Source: Collinsella aerofaciens
GTDB taxonomy: Bacteria > Actinomycetota > Coriobacteriia > Coriobacteriales > Coriobacteriaceae
Length of the DNA: 64,000 nt
Direction: 5' to 3'
Assembly (NCBI RefSeq): GCF_018785245.1
Contig: NZ_WQPL01000007.1
Location: forward strand, 92,029-156,028
Below are positions 54,213-62,674 of the stretch, piece after piece (position 1 is the stretch's first letter; the number at the start of each line of letters is the position of its first letter). A program made the translations under genes and the position numbers. Under the pieces are notes generated by a model. It saw nothing but the letters and a program-made list of their open reading frames with translations, was not told the origin of the DNA and did not search any database.

Positions 54213-54331
54213 GGGTCGGGCGGCTTGGCTTTGTTCGCTACTGCGGACAGTCCTGCGCAAGACGAAGAGCACATTAAGTGCTCTTCTTTGCGTGCGGAAC
54301 TTGTAGCGAACAAAGCCAGGCCGCCCGACCC
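54213..54331. repeat. Very long palindrome in the leuS leader
   Basis: Left arm 54213-54241 and right arm 54303-54331 are complementary at 28 of 29 positions (the exception is a G-U pair in RNA). Inside, GAAGAGCAC (54264-54272) pairs with GTGCTCTTC (54278-54286) around ATTAA, and most of the remaining bases also pair. The whole forms a 119-base hairpin starting 24 bases before the leuS ATG. Confidence 0.75.
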
Positions 54332-54365
54332 TAAGGTTAACTTGACTGATGATAGCAAATACGAC

Positions 54366-54400
54366 AAGCGAGATGCCTGCGACTTGCAGGCATCTCGCTT
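54366..54400. terminator. Hairpin with 15-bp perfect stem
   Basis: AAGCGAGATGCCTGC (54366-54380) pairs with 54386-54400. The plus-strand side is followed by TTTATC and the minus side by a weaker run. Possible terminator of guaB transcripts, or the outer boundary of the leuS leader. Confidence 0.5.
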
Positions 54401-54456
54401 TATCTAAATAACGTGGTTGTGAATCAACCGCTAATTGTTACCCGTCCAAGCACGGT

Positions 54457-54558
54457 CGGGTTTACCAAGTGCCGCAGATTGCCGTGAAAGGGGAGCGACG
54501 CGTACTTTGGTACGCGAGCGACGGTTTGAACGGCAAGGTGCGGTGCTTGGTAAAGCCG
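54457..54558. repeat. Structured intergenic element, copy 2 (beyond guaB)
   Basis: Same layout as the element at 11006-11113: outer stem CGGGTTTACCAAGTGCCGCA (54456-54475) with 54539-54558, middle stem TTGCCGT/ACGGCAA (54479-54485 with 54530-54536), inner stem GCGTAC/GTACGC (54500-54505 with 54510-54515). Joining segment GTGAAAGGGGAG is shared with copy 1. The outer stem ends just two bases before the guaB stop codon. Confidence 0.7.
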
Positions 54559-54559
54559 C

Positions 54560-56071
54560 TTAGCGGTAGCTGACGCTTTGCTGGGAGTCTTTCACGACTA
54601 CGTCGTGGGCGCCGCCTTCGACGATGGAGGTGGAGCTGACCAGCGTTAGGCGTGCCTTTTCCTGGAGCTCGGGGATCGAGAGGGCGCCGCAGTTGCACAT
54701 CGTGGACTTAACCTTGTAGAGCGTGCCGCCCACGCCGTCCTTGAGGGATCCGGCGTACGGGACGTAGGAGTCGACGCCCTCGACGAAGCTGAGCTTCGCG
54801 GCGCCGCCCAGGTCGTAGCGCTGCCAATTGCGAGCACGCGCAGAACCCTCGCCCCAGTACTCCTTCATGTACTGGCCGTTGACGTTGACGCGCTCGGTCG
54901 GGCTCTCGTCGAAGCGGGCGAAGTAGCGGCCCAACATCATAAAGTCCGCACCCATGGCAAGGGCGAGCGTCATGTGGTAGTCGTAGACGATACCGCCGTC
55001 GGAGCACACGGGCACGTAGACGCCGGTCTCCTCGTAGTACTCGTCGCGAGCACGGCAGACGTCGATCAGCGCGGTGGCCTGGCCACGGCCGATGCCCTTG
55101 GTCTCGCGGGTGATGCAGATGGAACCGCCGCCGATACCGACCTTAATGAAGTCGGCACCGCAGTCGGCCAGGAAGCGGAAGCCCTCGGCGTCGACGACGT
55201 TACCGGCACCGACCTTGACGTCCTCGCCGTAGTTAGCACGGATCCACTCGATGGTGCGCTTCTGCCACTCGCTGAAGCCCTCAGAGGAGTCGATGCACAG
55301 GACATCGGCACCGGCCTCGATGAGCAGCGGCACGCGCTCGGCATAGTCGCGGGTGTTGATACCGGCGCCGACCATGTAGCGCTTGTCGTTATCGAGCAGC
55401 TCGTTGGGGTTGGTCTTGTGGCTGTCGTAGTCCTTGCGGAAGACGATGCCCATCAGGTGATCGTAGTCGTCGACGATGGGCAGGGCGTTGAGCTTATTGT
55501 CCCAGATGACGTCGTTAGCGACCTTGAGGCTGATGTTCTTGTCGCCCACGATGAGCTGCTCACGCGGGGTCATGAACTCGGAGACCTTCGTCTGGTGGTC
55601 ATCGCGGCTGGGACGATAGTCACGGCTGGTGACGATGCCCAGGAGCTTACCCTTGGGAGTGCCATCATCGGTGACCGGCATGGTGGAGTGACCGGTCTTC
55701 TCCTTGAGCTCGATGACCTGCTCCATGGTCATGTCGGGGGTCAGCGTGGAATCAGACTGAACGAAGCCAGCCTTGTGATCCTTAACGGCCTTGACCATAG
55801 CGGCCTCGGACTCGGCGCTCTGGGAACCGTAAATGAAGGACAGGCCGCCCTCGGTAGCGAGCGCGACACCCATGTCGACGCCCGAGACGGACTGCATGAT
55901 AGCGGAAACCATGGGGATGTTCAGGGTGATTGCCGGCTTCTCACCGCGCTTGAAGCGGGTCAGCGGCGTCTTAAGAGAGACGTTGTTGGGGATGCACTGC
56001 GAGGACGAGTAGCCAGGGACCAGCAGATACTCCGAAAACGTGTGGGACTCACCGGGAAAGAACGTAGCCAT
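54560..56071 (-). CDS. guaB: Inosine-5'-monophosphate dehydrogenase
   Basis: A 503-residue enzyme converting IMP to XMP with NAD, the first step to GMP. The barrel is split by two CBS domains (about 100-220, including [20 protein letters not shown] and [20 protein letters not shown]). Catalytic cysteine lies in [20 protein letters not shown], and [20 protein letters not shown] and the flap region [15 protein letters not shown] follow. The N-terminus [20 protein letters not shown] differs from E. coli but fits the variant IMPDH group. ATG at 56071 follows AAAGGAGAAA. Monocistronic by its surroundings. Confidence 0.93.
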   Translation of the reverse strand: MATFFPGESHTFSEYLLVPGYSSSQCIPNNVSLKTPLTRFKRGEKPAITLNIPMVSAIMQSVSGVDMGVALATEGGLSFIYGSQSAESEAAMVKAVKDHKAGFVQSDSTLTPDMTMEQVIELKEKTGHSTMPVTDDGTPKGKLLGIVTSRDYRPSRDDHQTKVSEFMTPREQLIVGDKNISLKVANDVIWDNKLNALPIVDDYDHLMGIVFRKDYDSHKTNPNELLDNDKRYMVGAGINTRDYAERVPLLIEAGADVLCIDSSEGFSEWQKRTIEWIRANYGEDVKVGAGNVVDAEGFRFLADCGADFIKVGIGGGSICITRETKGIGRGQATALIDVCRARDEYYEETGVYVPVCSDGGIVYDYHMTLALAMGADFMMLGRYFARFDESPTERVNVNGQYMKEYWGEGSARARNWQRYDLGGAAKLSFVEGVDSYVPYAGSLKDGVGGTLYKVKSTMCNCGALSIPELQEKARLTLVSSTSIVEGGAHDVVVKDSQQSVSYR

Positions 56072-56264
56072 GTTTCTCCTTTTTCCATGCGACCGGTCGG
56101 CTGCAGGCCTCGTAGGACCCAGCCCAACCTTGGGCGCCCAATACTGGGGAAGTATCTTAACGCACTTTGACTGCTACAATGCATGATTTAAGAAGAGCAC
56201 ACGAGGGTTTGACGCAGGCTTTGCGTTTGCCCAGCAAACACTTTAGCGGGGAGACGTGGGGCAC

Positions 56265-56609
56265 ATGGAGTACAAGACGACGGCAAAGTTGGTCATTCAA
56301 GCGTGCGACAAAGATCTGCCGGGCGTGTTCGGACACGGCTGCGTCTTGCTGCTGCAGGGTATTGCCCGCGAGCACTCGCTCAACCGCGCAGCCAAGAGCA
56401 TGGGCATGGCGTATTCCAAGGCCTGGCGCATTGTGAACGAGGCCGAAGGACAGCTGGGATGCAAACTCATCGAGCGCGACGGCGCCCGCGGATCCACGCT
56501 CACCCCCGCCGGCGAGCGAGCCATAGCAGTCTACGAGAAGCTGCAGGCCGACATCAACAACGTCATTGCCAACAAAGCAAACGAGCTCATCGCCAGCATC
56601 AAAGAGTAG
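56265..56609 (+). CDS. ModE-like winged helix regulator
   Basis: A 114-residue protein matching the N-terminal DNA-binding domain of ModE (LysR-type winged helix): GCVLLLQGIAREHSLNRAAK, MGMAYSKAWRIVNEAEGQLG and CKLIERDGARGSTLTPAGER. The molybdate-binding domains are missing, so it is the short ModE-like form often beside redox or metal genes. Start could be GTG at 56256 or ATG at 56265; GGGGAG precedes both. The stop lies in the arm of the perfect inverted repeat that follows. Its target genes are not evident. Confidence 0.8.
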   Translation: MEYKTTAKLVIQACDKDLPGVFGHGCVLLLQGIAREHSLNRAAKSMGMAYSKAWRIVNEAEGQLGCKLIERDGARGSTLTPAGERAIAVYEKLQADINNVIANKANELIASIKE

Positions 56610-56714
56610 CTAATTTGGGACGGGGCTTTTTTAGCTACCCATCCAGAGTATTCATGACTCATAGCCAAAAATTGACATTAGGTAGCTAAAAAAGCCCCGT
56701 CCCAAATTAGCTAC
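56606..56714. repeat. Perfect 34-bp inverted repeat between converging genes
   Basis: Arms 56606-56639 and 56681-56714 are exact complements over 34 bases; the arm contains GTAGCTAATTTGGGACGGGG and ends TTTTTTAGCTACC. A 41-base centre separates them. The stop codons of both converging genes lie in the arms. Each arm can itself fold, as GTAGCTAA and TTAGCTAC within it are complementary. It can act as a terminator on both strands. Confidence 0.8.
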
Positions 56715-57703
56715 TTACGGAGGGCGTTATCTAGGGTAGCGGCTACTGTCAGGGGGTTGTCGGTGCCGGCGAAGAGGCGGATGGTGCTCCCCTGCTTACC
56801 GCGCGTGGCCGAGAGGCGCGTCGTTGCGCCGCCGGCGGGCGATGTACGAAACTCCCCCGGCAAAGCATCGAAGAAATCACCCGCACTGCGCTCGATAAGG
56901 TCAAACTCAACTGCCGGGCCAAAGCCGTGCTCGAGGATTCCTGTCGCAACCGCATGGTCGGGATGCGAACTCAGCCCGGGATAGCGCACGTTGCGCACCA
57001 TCTCGTTGGCGTCCAGATACTCGGCCAGCGCACGGGCGCGGTCGAAGTGTGCCTGCATGCGGGTATCGAGCAAGTCCAGCCCGCGCTCCAGCACACCAGC
57101 CTCGTCAGTAGGCAAATCAAGCTTGCCCAAGCCACAGCTCTCAAACAGGACATGCACGCACTCAGCCGCGGCATCCACACGATGGCGCTTGAGCTGCGAG
57201 CGCGCGACCGATACGGCAACCAACTTGCGCGGAGCCTCACCGGCGCACACGCGGTCGAGCGCTTCGAGGGACAGCACAGCACCCAAACGCAGCGGATCGC
57301 AGCCAACGATGGAAGCCACGGTGTTATCCACCACGAGCAGCGCACGTGCCTCGCGAGCCGCGCGACCCAGAGCGCGGAGATCGGGCACGCGAAGACCAAA
57401 CCCGCCGATGGAGTTGACGAACCACCAAAGGTGCGGCACCTCGGCATCAAACGAAGCATCAAAGCCCTCAGACGCGGCGGTAAACGCCGCAACCGACGGC
57501 TCTTCCACGAGCACAACGTCGCAGGTATCAAAGCCTCGTGCAAACGCTTCGGCAAAGTCATCGGCAAACGCAACCAGGCGATCGCCGGGACGTACAATCC
57601 CCAACAGAAGCAGCGCCGCCGGCACATGCGAGGCCGCAACAAGACGCGACTCACGCGCACTGGACCCCAAAGCCCAGGCCTCTTCTAGCTGTTGCACATC
57701 CAC
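56711..57703 (-). CDS. PLP-fold Cys/Met metabolism protein, catalytic lysine missing
   Basis: About 330 residues related to the Cys/Met-metabolism PLP enzyme family (cystathionine gamma-synthase, methionine gamma-lyase). Conserved parts: LLLGIVRPGDRLVAFADDFA, ALLVVDNTVASIVGCDPLRL and the C-terminal SATRGKQGSTIRLFAGTDNP. In the family a lysine in an S-x-T-K motif lies about 24 residues after the VVDNT aspartate; here that place reads LSLEALDRV with no lysine. The protein also lacks the usual N-terminal 50 residues. It is probably not a standard PLP enzyme. GTG at 57703 follows AAGGGG; an ATG at 57721 is possible but lies against a terminator. Confidence 0.68.
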   Translation of the reverse strand: MDVQQLEEAWALGSSARESRLVAASHVPAALLLLGIVRPGDRLVAFADDFAEAFARGFDTCDVVLVEEPSVAAFTAASEGFDASFDAEVPHLWWFVNSIGGFGLRVPDLRALGRAAREARALLVVDNTVASIVGCDPLRLGAVLSLEALDRVCAGEAPRKLVAVSVARSQLKRHRVDAAAECVHVLFESCGLGKLDLPTDEAGVLERGLDLLDTRMQAHFDRARALAEYLDANEMVRNVRYPGLSSHPDHAVATGILEHGFGPAVEFDLIERSAGDFFDALPGEFRTSPAGGATTRLSATRGKQGSTIRLFAGTDNPLTVAATLDNALRK

Positions 57704-57731
57704 ACGGCACCGCCCCTTCATAAACAAAAAA

Positions 57732-57760
57732 CCACGATGCGGATGTTTCCCGCATCGTGG
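57732..57760 (-). terminator. Terminator of the GH32 gene
   Basis: CCACGATGCGG (57732-57742) pairs with CCGCATCGTGG (57750-57760); TTTTTTG follows on the minus strand. It lies just before the start of the PLP-fold gene, which must therefore be read from readthrough or a promoter in under 30 bases. Confidence 0.85.
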
Positions 57761-57799
57761 GCAACGGCTGCAGTATAGCGCCGATATGCGACGAATCGC

Positions 57800-59332
57800 C
57801 TAGATGTTGAGCGCGTGATAGGTCACGTTCGCGCCCGGAGCGTCAACGGTCACGCCATAGGCCTCGGGATAGATGCGCGTCGAGAACACGAGCGCGCCAT
57901 CGTTCACAAACACCTCGACCGACGAGACATCACCAACAATGCGCACGTTACGGACCTCGTCGACGAGCTCCCAACGCACGGTACGACCGCAGCCGGCAGA
58001 AGCGCGACCCTCATCGGTAAATCGCATCTCGAAGCGTGAGGGCAGGTTGCCCTCGGCGGGCACAAACGCCAGCTTCAGCCCGCCATCAACGGTCGCGGTA
58101 AATGCGCCGTCGACGTCGCCAACAACAACGTCAAAGCAAGTATCGCCGTCAACCTCCAACGAGCCAGCCCCCACACGCACCGAGACATAATGGTGCTCAA
58201 TCTCGCGCGCCGGCTGCTGCAGCACTACGCCGCCGGCACCGGCTGTAAGCTCACGCGGCACCGTCATGCAGTGCTGCCAGCCGCACGCCACGGTAGGCGC
58301 GTTGCCATAGGTCGGCTCATCGGGCATGCCCATCCAGCCGATTAGAATATGGCGACCGTCCTCGGCCGTGAACTCCTGCGGAGCATAGAAGTCAAAACCA
58401 GCGTCCCACAGGCGGAACTCGCCCAGCTCATAGGCACCGTCACCACCGGTAATGTCGCCCGTTACAGGCATGTAGCCAGCAGCGTAAACGTTGCCGCGGT
58501 CCCAACGACCGCCCTCAAGCCCCTGAGGAGAGAAGGACAGCCACTTCGCCGGTACGCCGCCATCCGCCTCAAGCTCCAGATACCCCGGGCACTCCCACAT
58601 AAAGCCAAAACGCTTGGGCGTAGACACGCGGCTCTCGAGCTCCCAACTCAGCATATCGGCCGAGCCATACACCAGGATCTCGCCCACATCGCGCCCGGCA
58701 CCCTCGCCGTGCATGGCACAAAAACGGCTCTCGACATGCGGCCCATCCACGCGACGACGAGCACCCAGCACCATGTGATAACGCTCATCATCATCGCGCC
58801 ACACCTTGGGGTCACGCACGTGGCAGGTCAAATCATCAGGATAATCCTCAGACGCCAGCACTACGCGCTTGGCGCCGAACGCCTGACCGTCGGTGCTCTC
58901 CACATAGACGGTATCGGCGCGGCGGCCGGTATTGACGTAGTCGTACGTGCCGTCCGCATCGGAAAGCTTAACGTTGCCCGTATAGAGCACGCGAATGCGA
59001 CCGTCCTCGGCAAGCGCGGAGCCCGAATACACACCGTGGCAATCGAACGGCTCGTCGGGCAGCAGCGGAGCGCCAACATAGTCCCACGTCATAAGATCGC
59101 GGCTCGTCGCATGGCCCCAGGCCTTAACGCCGCCCTCGACATCAAACGGCGCATATTGAAAATAGACATGGAACACGCCGCCCGCTTGGCAAAGACCGTT
59201 GGGGTCGTTGAGCCAACCCGCCGGCGGCATAATATGGAAGCGCTGGCCATATGCGCCATGACCGCACTCAGAGGCGGCGGCGTCAACAGCGGCGACCAGC
59301 TTTGCAAGGTCGCGACCAAGGGCATTAGACAT
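57800..59332 (-). CDS. Sucrose-6-phosphate hydrolase, GH32 family
   Basis: A 510-residue glycoside hydrolase that would split sucrose-6-phosphate after PTS import. The GH32 motifs are all present: nucleophile D43 in AGWLNDPNGLCQ, transition-state stabiliser in RDPKVW (173-178) and acid/base E247 in MWECPGYLELE. A C-terminal beta-sandwich follows from about 360. No signal peptide, so it is cytoplasmic, consistent with an intracellular sugar phosphate. The scr PTS gene lies upstream with a 106-base gap and a weak hairpin between them. An inulin- or FOS-type substrate is possible but less likely. Confidence 0.9.
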   Translation of the reverse strand: MSNALGRDLAKLVAAVDAAASECGHGAYGQRFHIMPPAGWLNDPNGLCQAGGVFHVYFQYAPFDVEGGVKAWGHATSRDLMTWDYVGAPLLPDEPFDCHGVYSGSALAEDGRIRVLYTGNVKLSDADGTYDYVNTGRRADTVYVESTDGQAFGAKRVVLASEDYPDDLTCHVRDPKVWRDDDERYHMVLGARRRVDGPHVESRFCAMHGEGAGRDVGEILVYGSADMLSWELESRVSTPKRFGFMWECPGYLELEADGGVPAKWLSFSPQGLEGGRWDRGNVYAAGYMPVTGDITGGDGAYELGEFRLWDAGFDFYAPQEFTAEDGRHILIGWMGMPDEPTYGNAPTVACGWQHCMTVPRELTAGAGGVVLQQPAREIEHHYVSVRVGAGSLEVDGDTCFDVVVGDVDGAFTATVDGGLKLAFVPAEGNLPSRFEMRFTDEGRASAGCGRTVRWELVDEVRNVRIVGDVSSVEVFVNDGALVFSTRIYPEAYGVTVDAPGANVTYHALNI

Positions 59333-59394
59333 ATCAAAGTCCTAACGGATCGAAAGTAACAAGGCGCCAGAGATCGGCACCAGATACGGGAAAC

Positions 59395-59419
59395 GCCCGC
59401 GAGCATACAACCCGCGGGC
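59395..59419 (-). terminator. Hairpin between PTS and GH32 genes
   Basis: GCCCGCG (59395-59401) pairs with CGCGGGC (59413-59419), followed on the minus strand by GTTTCCCG. Weak as a terminator; could reduce transcription of the GH32 gene or protect the upstream mRNA end. Confidence 0.4.
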
Positions 59420-59438
59420 ACCCCTCAATCAAAAGCTC

Positions 59439-60839
59439 TTAGGCCTGCTCGGAAGCCTTGGGCTCGTCCTTGTACAGGACAAACGAGATAGCAAAGGACA
59501 CGACCGCGGCAACCGCGAACATGATCGCGTACTGCACGGGCTGGGCCAGGCACAGCAGAATACCGAAGATGCCGGTAACGCCCGTGCCGGAGGCGGCCAG
59601 CGAAGTAAGCGCGCAGACCAGGGCACCGCAACCGCCGCCGATGCAGCCGGCGATGAAGGGCTTAAAGAAGCGCAGGTTCACACCAAAGATGGCAGGCTCG
59701 GTAATGCCCATGAAGGCGGACAGGGCCGAAGGAAGCGCCAGGCCCTTGATCTTGGCATCGCGGGTCTTAAAGGCAACGGCAAGCGCGGCGCCACCCTGGG
59801 CGATGTTGGCAGCACTGGCGATGGGCAGCCAGTAGGTCACGCCGTGCTGGGCAAGCTGGCCCAGGTCGATGGCGGTGTACATCTGGTGGATACCGGTAAC
59901 GACCGTGGGAGCATAGAACAGGCCGACGATAAAGGAACCGATGCCGAAGGGCAGAGTCAGCAGGGTCTGGATCAGACCGAGGATGGCGTTCTCGGCCCAC
60001 ACGAAGATGGGGCCGACGGCAACGAGGGTCACGAGCACGGTCACGAACACCGAGACAAGCGGGGTCACAAAGAGATCGAACATCTCGGGGACAACCTTGT
60101 GGAGACGCTTCTCGAGGAAGGCGAGAATGGCGCAGGCGATAACGATGGGGATAACGTGGCCCTGATAACCGACCCACTCAAAGCTGTACACGCCGGGGAT
60201 GACGGTGACCATGGTCTGCACGCCCTCGGAGGCAACCGTGTAGGCGCTCTGCAGCGAGGAGTTGATGAACGCACCGCCGACGACGGCACCAAGATACGGG
60301 TTGGCGCCAAAGGCCTTAGCGGCGGAGTAACCGATCAGGATCTGCAGAATGCCAAAAGACGTTCCCGAGACCAGGTCGGCGATCTTGTAGATAAAGTTAT
60401 TGGTGTCGAGCGCGATAAAGCCGTTGGAGGCCATAAAGTTGAGGGCGCTCATAATGCCCAGCAACAGACCCGAAGCAACGATGGCGGGAATAATGGGGAC
60501 AAAGACGTCGCCGAGCACCTTAATGGCGCGCATAAAGATATTCTGCTGCTGAGCCGCGGCCTCCTTGACCTCGGCCTTGGTGGCAGCCTCGACGCCGCTG
60601 AGCGCGATGAACTTTTCGTAGACCTTGTTGACGGTGCCGGTGCCAAAAATAATCTGGAGCTGGCCCTGGGCCTCAAAGACGCCCTTGGCGCCGTCGATAT
60701 TCTCGATGGCCTCCTTGTTAACCTTTGAATTATCGGCAATCACCAGGCGCAGACGCGTGGCACAGTGTGCGGCCGAAACAACGTTGTCGGCGCCACCGAC
60801 GTTGTCGACCACCTCTTGGGCTGATTTGCGGTAGTCCAT
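59439..60839 (-). CDS. scrA: PTS sucrose-type transporter subunit IIBC
   Basis: A 466-residue membrane permease of the glucose/sucrose PTS family. The IIB domain is at 1-80 with phosphorylated cysteine C26 in SAAHCATRLRLVIAD; IIC follows with ten spans and the conserved GITEPAIFGVNLRFFKP sequence. No IIA domain is attached, so a separate IIA is needed. The ATG at 60839 follows GGAAAGGGA. Upstream at 60895-60936 are two operator-like sequences, so the regulator at 61023 should control it. Sucrose is inferred from the GH32 neighbour. Confidence 0.88.
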   Translation of the reverse strand: MDYRKSAQEVVDNVGGADNVVSAAHCATRLRLVIADNSKVNKEAIENIDGAKGVFEAQGQLQIIFGTGTVNKVYEKFIALSGVEAATKAEVKEAAAQQQNIFMRAIKVLGDVFVPIIPAIVASGLLLGIMSALNFMASNGFIALDTNNFIYKIADLVSGTSFGILQILIGYSAAKAFGANPYLGAVVGGAFINSSLQSAYTVASEGVQTMVTVIPGVYSFEWVGYQGHVIPIVIACAILAFLEKRLHKVVPEMFDLFVTPLVSVFVTVLVTLVAVGPIFVWAENAILGLIQTLLTLPFGIGSFIVGLFYAPTVVTGIHQMYTAIDLGQLAQHGVTYWLPIASAANIAQGGAALAVAFKTRDAKIKGLALPSALSAFMGITEPAIFGVNLRFFKPFIAGCIGGGCGALVCALTSLAASGTGVTGIFGILLCLAQPVQYAIMFAVAAVVSFAISFVLYKDEPKASEQA

Positions 60840-60894
60840 GACTTCCCTTTCCTCCAACGGGCGCATCTGCACCCGGCCATCTTTGACACTTACA

Positions 60895-60936
60895 CTGTAA
60901 ACGATTTCAGTTTCATCTGTCTGTAATCGTTTTCAC
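60895..60936. promoter_or_regulatory. LacI-type operators before scrA
   Basis: Two 16-base imperfect palindromes, CTGTAAACGATTTCAG (60895-60910) and CTGTAATCGTTTTCAC (60921-60936), share the CG-centred form of LacI/GalR operators. They sit in the promoter region of scrA. Confidence 0.6.
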
Positions 60937-61022
60937 TTTAGGGTGAACGGTAGGAATAGGCCGGCGAATGGTAGTTTTAAGGCAAAAATAGGCGCTCAGC
61001 GGCACACAGACGAGCCCAAAAC

Positions 61023-62003
61023 CTAAACATTCATAAGCTGATGGCCGAGCTTAAGCGTCTTTAGACCGCGCTCCCCCTCCACGCCATCGAGCGTGTTGAG
61101 CAACATATTGGTCGCCTCGACGCCACTGGTCAGATACCCATAGTGCACGGTGGGAATGCCGCCCGTCAGCGCGCGCAAAAATGCGTTGTCGCCAAAACCG
61201 CTCACGCGGTGTATACCCTCGCCCATGCCGCGAACCTCATCGATAGCACGCAGCGCGCCCGCCGCCATGGTGTCGGTCGCACAGGCGATAAACGAAACAT
61301 CGGGAGCGACGGAAAGCAGCTCGCGCGCAGCGCGATAGCCCGAGTCAAGCGTAAAGGATCCCTGCCGAATCAGGCTCGGATCAAGCGCCACGCCCGCGGC
61401 GTGCAAGCCGGCCTCAAAACCGCGACGGCGGTCATAACCGGCCGCGCGGTCATCCTCGGTAACTCCAATGTAGGCGATCTTGCCGTCCACACGACCCGCA
61501 AGCGCATGACCCAGCTCAAAGGCAGCCTCGTAATCGTCGTGATAGACGCAAACCGCGCCCTCAACATTCTGGCCGATCAGCACAATGGGCACGCGGCACG
61601 ACCCAATCGCCCGACGGTGCTCGTCGGTAACCATGGTCGCCACCAGCACAATACCATCGACCGGGTGGTTTTGGAATAAATCGAGGTATTCGAGCTCGCG
61701 ATCGGCCGCATTGTCGGTATTGGCAAGCAGCATCTGGTAGCCACGGCGACCGAGCACCTGGCCTATACCGGCGGTAATGCGGCTCACGGATTCCGAGTTA
61801 ATCTTGGGCACGATGACGCCGATGAGCTTGGTGGAGCCGGTGCGCAGCGCACGAGCCTGACTGGACCGCACGTATCCGGTCAGCTCAATCGCCTGTTTAA
61901 TGCGCTCGGCCTTGTCCTCCGAGATATATCCACCGTTGAGGTAGCGCGAGACGGCGGCGCTCGAAACGCCGGCTAGCTCGGCCACATCCTTCATCTTTAC
62001 CAC
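61023..62003 (-). CDS. scrR: LacI-family transcriptional regulator of the sucrose locus
   Basis: A 326-residue regulator with N-terminal helix-turn-helix MKDVAELAGVSSAAVSRYLN and a periplasmic-binding-like sensor domain (IGVIVPKINSESVSRITAGI, VDGIVLVATMVTDEHRRAIG, VSGFGDNAFLRALTGGIPTV). GTG at 62003 follows AGGGG by five bases; an ATG three codons later is the alternative. TGAAATCGCTTTCA (62019-62032) lies just before it as a likely autoregulatory site. It is monocistronic and divergent in control from none; the scrA and GH32 genes follow on the same strand. Confidence 0.88.
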   Translation of the reverse strand: MVKMKDVAELAGVSSAAVSRYLNGGYISEDKAERIKQAIELTGYVRSSQARALRTGSTKLIGVIVPKINSESVSRITAGIGQVLGRRGYQMLLANTDNAADRELEYLDLFQNHPVDGIVLVATMVTDEHRRAIGSCRVPIVLIGQNVEGAVCVYHDDYEAAFELGHALAGRVDGKIAYIGVTEDDRAAGYDRRRGFEAGLHAAGVALDPSLIRQGSFTLDSGYRAARELLSVAPDVSFIACATDTMAAGALRAIDEVRGMGEGIHRVSGFGDNAFLRALTGGIPTVHYGYLTSGVEATNMLLNTLDGVEGERGLKTLKLGHQLMNV

Positions 62004-62018
62004 GAGCACCCCTGTCGT

Positions 62019-62032
62019 TGAAATCGCTTTCA
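62019..62032. promoter_or_regulatory. Operator before scrR
   Basis: TGAAATCGCTTTCA is a near-palindrome with a CG centre, matching the pattern of the scrA operators, 16 bases before the GTG start of scrR. Suggests autoregulation. Confidence 0.55.
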
Positions 62033-62143
62033 CCATAATACCCGTGCGGAGCGACATGCGCGTCGCAAGACAGGACGTCACGGTCAATTAAGCTGTCGTA
62101 GCACGGGCATCGTAGAGCTTCAACTAAAAACTTCAAAATATAA

Positions 62144-62175
62144 GTGCCGAATCAGTCAAACTACCGATTCGGCAC
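62144..62175 (-). terminator. Terminator of the toxin-antitoxin-chaperone module
   Basis: GTGCCGAATC (62144-62153) pairs with GATTCGGCAC (62166-62175) with a 12-base loop; the minus strand continues TTATATTTTG. About 50 bases past the last gene of the module. Confidence 0.65.
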
Positions 62176-62224
62176 CCCGTTACATTTGCACACAGTGGCA
62201 GGCAAAATCCAACTCGAGAACAAC

Positions 62225-62674
62225 TTACTCACTTTGGAAAGACGCATCGCTGTCCGCTGCCAATTCCGAAGGAAGAATTGCCGGCAGCGTCAAAGCCCCC
62301 ATGGGCGAAAGTCCAGTAACGACCATCAGATAGCTCTTAGCGTGGCCATACGCCATGGAAATCGCATTGGAGAGAAGATAACGGCGCGCTTCATCGTCTG
62401 AAATGTCGAACGGCAATTTTGTAGACACCGAAATAGCAACCCTTACATCAGCGCGCATTTTTTCCTTTGCATCGTCTCTATCAATCAGGCTGCCGCACAC
62501 ATACAGCTTTAAGTCTGCACGCTCGCCCACCTTGTTCCTCAATAGATGGACGTCCTGATAACTAACGTCAACTTTTAAATCCATATTCTGGGAAGGCTCA
62601 TTCTCAATATGAAAAGTTGAGTCGACAACAAACAAATGAACAACCTGAATAGGCGCAATGAAATCCTTGCTCAT
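62225..62674 (-). CDS. SecB-like chaperone of a toxin-antitoxin-chaperone module
   Basis: A 149-residue protein. The C-terminal third, AISMAYGHAKSYLMVVTGLS then PMGALTLPAILPSEL, has the layout of SecB and SecB-like chaperones, where a helix is followed by a G-x-x-x-L-x-L-P-P-I segment; the middle strands VDVSYQDVHLLR and LKLYVCG and KLPFDIS also fit the beta-sheet part. In toxin-antitoxin-chaperone systems such a protein protects the antitoxin by binding its C-terminal tail. The start overlaps the antitoxin stop by four bases and GGGAGG lies nine bases before it. The match is by eye, without a profile search. Base composition is AT-rich relative to neighbours. Confidence 0.6.
   Translation of the reverse strand: MSKDFIAPIQVVHLFVVDSTFHIENEPSQNMDLKVDVSYQDVHLLRNKVGERADLKLYVCGSLIDRDDAKEKMRADVRVAISVSTKLPFDISDDEARRYLLSNAISMAYGHAKSYLMVVTGLSPMGALTLPAILPSELAADSDASFQSE

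Noticed and set aside
51589-54306. 905-codon open frame on the plus strand opposite leuS
   Set aside because: Shadow of the synthetase; the frame crosses the leuS leader palindrome and has no family match.
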